Source of the DNA: JAHQVK01 sp036788295
GTDB taxonomy: Bacteria > Myxococcota > Kuafuiibacteriia > Kuafuiibacteriales > Kuafuiibacteriaceae
Assembly: GCA_036788295.1 (NCBI GenBank)
Contig: DAIQNR010000019.1
Coordinates: 9,883 to 73,882 of the forward strand
Length of the DNA stretch: 64,000 nucleotides
Direction of reading: 5' to 3'
The notes under the pieces: generated by a model
The model's input: the letters and a program-made list of their open reading frames with translations, nothing else
What the model was told of the DNA's origin: nothing
Databases searched by the model: none
Made by a program: the position numbers and the translations under genes
Shown here: positions 59,565 through 64,000 of the stretch, in pieces
Layout of the letters: every line of letters starts with the position of its first letter
Position numbering within the stretch: position 1 is the first letter of the stretch

Positions 59565-61567
59565 TTGGGCGGTTCCTTTGGAGCGCGGCCGCGGTGCTCG
59601 TGGCCACGGTCGCTTTCTATGGGCTTGCCCATGTCCTCGCCGGGGCGGGGGCGGAACGGTTTCAGGCCGAGCGGGCCACCGTCGCCGCCCGAGCGCTCGC
59701 GTTCTCCGCGGCGGAGGCGCAGCGGGCGAGCGACCCAGAGAGGATGCAGGCGGCGGTCACCGCGCTCATCGACGCGCTGCCCGCGGTCGAGGAGGCGCTG
59801 GTCCTGCGCCGAATGAAGATCCTCGCCCACACCGACCCGGCGCGGGCCGGCGCGCGCCTCGCCTCCGAGGATGAGGCCGACAAGGCCCTGTTCGACCAAG
59901 AGCTCGCCATGCGGGCCGACGTTCGAAAGAACGAGGACGAGCGGGAGGAGAACCCTCTGCTCGGCCGCGACGCCTATCCCGAGGCGAAGGTCGAGGCGCT
60001 GCCCGGCGGGCGGTTTTCGGCCCGAGTCCCGGTCAAGGTGGACGGCGCGTTCTCGGCGATGGCGCAGGTCACGCTGAAGTCCGAGCCCGTACCCACGCCG
60101 TTTCCGGTGGTGCTCGGCCTCATCGGCCTCTTGGCCGCGCTCGTGATGCTTCCGGTCGCGCGGCTGCGCGGCCCCGCCCTGCTCGCCGCCGGGGGATCGG
60201 TGCTGGCCACGGCGCTCGTGCTCGAGACGCTGCAGCTTCGGGGCTGGCAAGCGTCGGTGCTCGACGACCGAGCCGAGCGCCACGGCCAGCTCGCGGCGCG
60301 CCTCGCCGCCGCCGGGCTCGCCGCTTTGGCGCCCGAAGACCGAGATCCAGCAGGCGAAGACCCGGCCGACCGAGATCCCGCCGATCCGTCCGTCCGGGCC
60401 CCGAGCGACGACTTCGCCGCCGCCCTGTCGCTCGATGCGCTCGGCGTGGCCACCGGTCGCATCGCTTCGGTCCGTTCCACCACCGTCGCCGGGGCAGCGC
60501 CGCCTGCCCCCACCGAAGCGACGGACGGTCCGTTCGCGGTGGCGCTCGGCGAGCGGTGGCGGGTCCTGGTCGAGGCCGAGCATCTCGCCGTCATCGAGCA
60601 GTGGGCGGTCGGAATCTCGGTCCTGGCCGCGCTGGTGTTCGTGCTCGGCATCTTTGGAGCCTTCGACCGGGCCGGCCGGGCGCTTTACACCCACCGAAGC
60701 GCCTACGGCTACCTCAGCCCGGCGATGCTCGGGCTGGTGATCCTGGTCTTCATCCCGGTTGTGGTGGGCATCACCCTCGGATTTCACAGCCGGATCTACA
60801 ATGAGTACCACTGGGTCGGGCTCACGAATTACATTCGAATCCTGTCCGATTTCGACCTGAGCAACCCACGCAGCTTCTGGTTCACGCTGAGCGTCACCGT
60901 CTTGTGGACGGTCTCGAACGTTCTCCTCCATGTGAGCCTCGGGCTGTTTCTCGCGCTGTTGCTCAACGACCAGATGCTGAAGGCCAAAGGCATCTACCGC
61001 GTGATCCTGGTCGTTCCCTGGGCCATCCCGAACTATGTGACGGCCCTCATCTGGAAGAGCATGTTCCACAAGCAGTTCGGGGCGGTGAACGCCGCGCTCG
61101 AGGCGCTCGGCTTCGAGGGGATCGCGTGGTTTCAGACGTTCTGGCCGGCGTTCTCCACCAACGTGGTCACGAACACGTGGCTCGGCTTCCCGTTCATGAT
61201 GGTCGTGTCCCTTGGCGCGCTTCAATCCATTCCGCCGGACCTCTACGAGGCGGCGCGGGTGGACGGCGCCTCCCGGTGGCAGCGGTTCAGCCGCATCACC
61301 TTGCCGCTGCTCATGCCGGCGCTGGTCCCAGCGGTGATCGTCGGCACGGTCTGGACCTTCAACATGTTCAACATCATCTACCTCGTGAGCGGCGGCGCGC
61401 CGAACGGCGCCACCGACATCCTCATCACCGAGGCGTACCGGTGGGCATTCGAGATGGATGACAAAGGCTTCGCCGCCGCCTACAGCACCGTGATCTTTCT
61501 CATCCTGCTCACGTTCACGCTCGTGACGAACCGCATCACCGGAGCGACGAAGGGGGCCTTCGAATGA
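59561..61567 (+). CDS. MalF-like permease with large N-terminal extracytoplasmic extension
   Basis: The 668-residue protein is much longer than the usual ~300-520 residues. The C-terminal permease core (about 375-668) has six helices and the coupling EAA loop YEAARVDGASRWQRFSRITL. Ahead of it lie TM1 (about 5-27), an extracytoplasmic segment (about 28-175), two helices (about 178-220), a second extracytoplasmic segment (about 221-345) and another helix (about 346-367). The two soluble segments are helical then strand-rich, reminding one of dCache/sensor domains, e.g. MQAAVTALIDALPAVEEALV and ERWRVLVEAEHLAVIEQW. GTG 59561 overlaps the malK stop. A sensing or MalE-docking role is inferred. Confidence 0.85.
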   Translation: MIGRFLWSAAAVLVATVAFYGLAHVLAGAGAERFQAERATVAARALAFSAAEAQRASDPERMQAAVTALIDALPAVEEALVLRRMKILAHTDPARAGARLASEDEADKALFDQELAMRADVRKNEDEREENPLLGRDAYPEAKVEALPGGRFSARVPVKVDGAFSAMAQVTLKSEPVPTPFPVVLGLIGLLAALVMLPVARLRGPALLAAGGSVLATALVLETLQLRGWQASVLDDRAERHGQLAARLAAAGLAALAPEDRDPAGEDPADRDPADPSVRAPSDDFAAALSLDALGVATGRIASVRSTTVAGAAPPAPTEATDGPFAVALGERWRVLVEAEHLAVIEQWAVGISVLAALVFVLGIFGAFDRAGRALYTHRSAYGYLSPAMLGLVILVFIPVVVGITLGFHSRIYNEYHWVGLTNYIRILSDFDLSNPRSFWFTLSVTVLWTVSNVLLHVSLGLFLALLLNDQMLKAKGIYRVILVVPWAIPNYVTALIWKSMFHKQFGAVNAALEALGFEGIAWFQTFWPAFSTNVVTNTWLGFPFMMVVSLGALQSIPPDLYEAARVDGASRWQRFSRITLPLLMPALVPAVIVGTVWTFNMFNIIYLVSGGAPNGATDILITEAYRWAFEMDDKGFAAAYSTVIFLILLTFTLVTNRITGATKGAFE

Positions 61568-62397
61568 ATGACAAGCAGCCGCTGTGGGCGAGGGTGGCGA
61601 AGAACGCCTTCCTCGCCGCATTCTGCGCCCTGACTTTGTTCCCGGTGCTGTGGGTGTTCAAGATGGCGTTCACTCCATCGCAGACATTCGACAGCAGCCT
61701 GAATCCTCTGCCCGAGGATCCGAGCTTCACGAACTTCGTTCATCTTTTCACCGAGCACCCGTTTTTGGTCTGGGGCATCAACAGCGTGCTGGTGTCGGCG
61801 GCGACGACGCTGATGGGCGTGTTCCTCGCTTGCACCGCTGCCTACGCCCTCAGCCGATTTCAGTTTCCCGGCCGCGCGACCGGGATGATCGCCTTTCTCG
61901 TGGTGCAGATGTTCCCCGGGGTCCTCACGATGATCCCGCTGTACGAGCTCATGCATCGGCTCGGGCTGCTCGACATGCTCCCCGGCCTCGTGCTCGTCTA
62001 CTCCACCACCGCCATACCATTTTGCGTCTGGATGCTGAAGGGGTACTTCGACACCATCCCCCGCGATCTCGAGGAGGCCGCGATCATGGATGGCGCCTCG
62101 AGGGGCATGATCTTCTGGCGGATCATGCTGCCCCTGAGCTTGCCCGCGGTGGCGGTGACGGCGTTGTTCTCGTTCATGACCGCGTGGAACGAGTTCATCC
62201 TCGCCGCCACCTTCATGAACCGGGAGGACGGCTACACCCTGCCGGTGGGCCTTCAACGCATGGTGGGTCAGTATGCAACGGAGTGGGGTAACTTTTCCGC
62301 CGGTGCCATCCTGGTTTCGCTGCCGGTGGTGGCCCTCTTCTTCGCGCTGCAAAAGCAGCTGGTCGGCGGCCTGACCGCGGGCGGGGTGAAGGGATGA
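61564..62397 (+). CDS. Maltodextrin ABC importer permease (MalG-like)
   Basis: The 277-residue permease has six predicted helices. The EAA coupling motif EEAAIMDGASRGMIFWRIMLPLSLPAV is split here for length as EEAAIMDGASRGMIF and WRIMLPLSLP (about residues 175-200). SRFQFPGRATGM and FKMAFTPSQTF match MalG family positions. It overlaps malF by 4 nt and is followed by the AGE-like lipoprotein gene with another ATGA overlap, so the importer and that enzyme are translated as one unit. Confidence 0.92.
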   Translation: MNDKQPLWARVAKNAFLAAFCALTLFPVLWVFKMAFTPSQTFDSSLNPLPEDPSFTNFVHLFTEHPFLVWGINSVLVSAATTLMGVFLACTAAYALSRFQFPGRATGMIAFLVVQMFPGVLTMIPLYELMHRLGLLDMLPGLVLVYSTTAIPFCVWMLKGYFDTIPRDLEEAAIMDGASRGMIFWRIMLPLSLPAVAVTALFSFMTAWNEFILAATFMNREDGYTLPVGLQRMVGQYATEWGNFSAGAILVSLPVVALFFALQKQLVGGLTAGGVKG

Positions 62398-64000
62398 CAT
62401 GGAAGGGTAGGTCCCCGTGGTGGCTCACGGCCTTCGCGCTGGCCTGTGGCGGCGGCGCTTCGGACGGTCCCGGACCGGCCGACGCCGGACTCGAGGACTC
62501 CGGCGTCGCGCTCGACGCCGGGTCGGATGCGGGTCCTGGGCTCGATGGCGGCGATTCGGACGCGAGCTCTGTCGATTCGGGTGCCGAAGCGGACGTCGGG
62601 GCCGATGCAGGCCCTCTTTCCCCCTACGGCCCTGTGCCGTACACCGGAGACGTCCCCACTCGGCTCGAGGGCGACCGGTGGCGCGAGCACTGGGTCCGGG
62701 ACATTCGGCCATTTTGGATGCAGGACGAGGCGCTCGGGGACCCGCCCGGCAACTTCCCCACCTACCGGGGTAGAAACGGGAGCGTGCAGCCCCCTCTCGA
62801 GCGGCGCCCGCGCATGCTGGCCCGTCAAATCTATGCCTACAGCATGGGATACCTGCTCACCGGGGAGGTCGCGCTGCTCGAGCGGGCGGATCTTGGATTT
62901 CGGTGGCTCATGGACCGCGCGGTGGATCCTCGCGGGGGCTGCCACGAGCGGCTCAGCCCGAGCGGCGCGCCGATCGACGGCCCAAAGTACGCGCAGGATC
63001 TCGCGTACTGCGGGCTCGGCATGGCGTCCTACTACTTCGTGACTCGGAACCGGGAAGCGGAGGCGGGGCTGCTCGCGCTTCGGGACCTCCTCTTCGACCC
63101 GGAGCGGTACTTCGACGCCGAGGCGGGGCGGATCCGGGACGGCGCGACCGCGGATCTCTCCGAAGAAGTGGACCAGGAAGGAGATGGGGGCTGGGAGCTG
63201 GTGGCGCAGCTCGACGCGGTGAACGCGATGCTTCTGCTCGTGCAGCCCGTCTTGCACGACCCTACCCGGCGCGCCCAGCTCCTCGGCGACCTCGAGCAGC
63301 TCGGCCAGGCCATGGTGGAGCACTTCTTCGAGGACGGGATCTTCTGGGGGGTTTCGACCCGCAAAGGGGCATACGGAACCAGGCACGTGGACTTTGGCCA
63401 CACGCTCAAAACCTATTGGATGCTGCTCGAGATCGACAAGCGCTTGTCCTTGCGCGCCCGTGAGCCCGGCGAGCCCGAGGAACTGCTCAGGCCCTTTGGC
63501 CGCCTGCTCGAAACCCACCTCGATGCCTGGCTCGAGCGCGCCCATGACGGGCTCCGGTGGAAGAAGCGCCCGCTCGCACCGGACCGGGACGAAAGCGGCT
63601 CGGACTGGTGGTCCTACGCCGAAGCCCAGCAGCTCGCAGCCACCCGCAACTTCGCCTCCGGGCGGTGGACCGAGCGGCTCGACACCGCGAGCGGGGGCTG
63701 GCTCGACGGCTACGTCGATTTCTTTGGCGGCGGGGAGGTCTTCTCTGGGCTCCGGCCGAACGGGCAGGCCGTCTACGTCGGCCCGCCCACCGACACCTTC
63801 AAGTGCAACCTTTGGAAGAATGGATACCACAGCACCGAGCACGCCCTCGTGATGTACCTGCATGGTCGCCACATCGAGGGCTTGCCCGCTCGGCTACACT
63901 TCGCGGTCCCCGAGGACGAAGCGGAATCCTTCCCCGCTCGACCCTACTTCTTTCACGGCGAAGAGACGCTTCGAGTCCTGGGCAGCACCGTCTCCGCTGG
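62394..64000 (+). CDS. AGE-like (alpha/alpha)6-barrel lipoprotein, truncated by window end
   Basis: The frame starts at ATG 62394 (ATGA overlap with malG), encodes a lipoprotein signal (LTAFALACGGG) and a long Asp/Ser/Gly-rich linker (about 20-72), then at least 460 further residues without a stop. The folded part shows the N-acylglucosamine 2-epimerase-like helical barrel pattern: WREHWVRDIRPFWMQDEAL, RRPRMLARQIYAYSMGYLLT, GHTLKTYWMLLEIDKRL and STEHALVMYLHGRH. Family members epimerise or isomerise sugars or act as glycoside-active enzymes. An isomerase or glucan-processing role fits the location, but the C-terminus is missing and the activity is not assigned. Confidence 0.75.
   Translation, partial: MTWKGRSPWWLTAFALACGGGASDGPGPADAGLEDSGVALDAGSDAGPGLDGGDSDASSVDSGAEADVGADAGPLSPYGPVPYTGDVPTRLEGDRWREHWVRDIRPFWMQDEALGDPPGNFPTYRGRNGSVQPPLERRPRMLARQIYAYSMGYLLTGEVALLERADLGFRWLMDRAVDPRGGCHERLSPSGAPIDGPKYAQDLAYCGLGMASYYFVTRNREAEAGLLALRDLLFDPERYFDAEAGRIRDGATADLSEEVDQEGDGGWELVAQLDAVNAMLLLVQPVLHDPTRRAQLLGDLEQLGQAMVEHFFEDGIFWGVSTRKGAYGTRHVDFGHTLKTYWMLLEIDKRLSLRAREPGEPEELLRPFGRLLETHLDAWLERAHDGLRWKKRPLAPDRDESGSDWWSYAEAQQLAATRNFASGRWTERLDTASGGWLDGYVDFFGGGEVFSGLRPNGQAVYVGPPTDTFKCNLWKNGYHSTEHALVMYLHGRHIEGLPARLHFAVPEDEAESFPARPYFFHGEETLRVLGSTVSA

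Overview
The window is a 64 kb piece of a very GC-rich chromosome. Genes are tightly packed, with many 1-4 nt or ATGA/GTGA junctions. There are many lipoproteins whose lipobox Cys is followed by Asp/Thr/Gly-rich linkers, together with FHA, TPR and partner-switching signalling proteins and an NRPS-PKS locus. This points to a Myxococcota (former Deltaproteobacteria, Polyangia/Sandaracinaceae-like) genome, probably assembled from metagenomic short reads. That is an inference from style; no marker gene was compared. Two 100-N gaps are each flanked by an identical 55 bp sequence and look like unmerged assembly overlaps. I saw no rRNA, tRNA, CRISPR array, insertion sequence or phage gene.

Layout. 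(1) 24-4837, plus strand: a TolC-like outer-membrane factor, an MlaC/Ttg2D-like lipid-binding protein, an ABC exporter and pyroglutamyl peptidase. (2) 4724-8143, minus: a signalling block with a three-domain receiver/PP2C/HATPase protein, a STAS protein, a soluble MCP-like protein and a CheY. (3) 8329-22760, minus: housekeeping genes (spmAB fusion, sucCD, pyrB with a degenerate pyrC', thiolase, tilS, ftsH) mixed with small lipoproteins, including a predicted inactive trypsin-like protein. (4) 23112-27215: exopolysaccharide functions, namely an FHA-Wzz fusion convergent with an outer-membrane protein and a Wza-like export lipoprotein. (5) 27387-40712, plus: a compact biosynthetic locus, with an NRPS (formyltransferase, half condensation domain, adenylation domain split by a luciferase-like monooxygenase, carrier), an outer-membrane barrel protein, a single-module PKS (KS-AT-KR-DH-ACP-TE) and its own phosphopantetheinyl transferase. 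(6) 40693-42542, minus: a family 2 glycosyltransferase and an atypical SDR. (7) 42727-64000: a large starch/maltodextrin system with three GH13 lipoproteins, two glucodextranase-C-like (DOMON-like) proteins, an outer-membrane barrel, two candidate glycan-binding lipoproteins, a MalE-MalK-MalF-MalG importer, and the start of an AGE-like (alpha/alpha)6-barrel lipoprotein cut by the window edge.

How the parts work together. In region 7, surface or periplasmic GH13 enzymes would cut alpha-glucans, binding lipoproteins and the barrel would capture and pass oligosaccharides, and MalEFGK would import them. It resembles a Sus system in logic but is built from unrelated parts and ends in an ABC importer. 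In region 5, a glycine-like code read by eye in the adenylation domain, an N-terminal formylation domain and one reducing PKS extension suggest a very small formylated, possibly hydroxylated amino-acid/polyketide product. The most unusual items are the NRPS-PKS locus, the FHA-Wzz fusion, the sensor-like extension on MalF and the triad-less protease-like protein.
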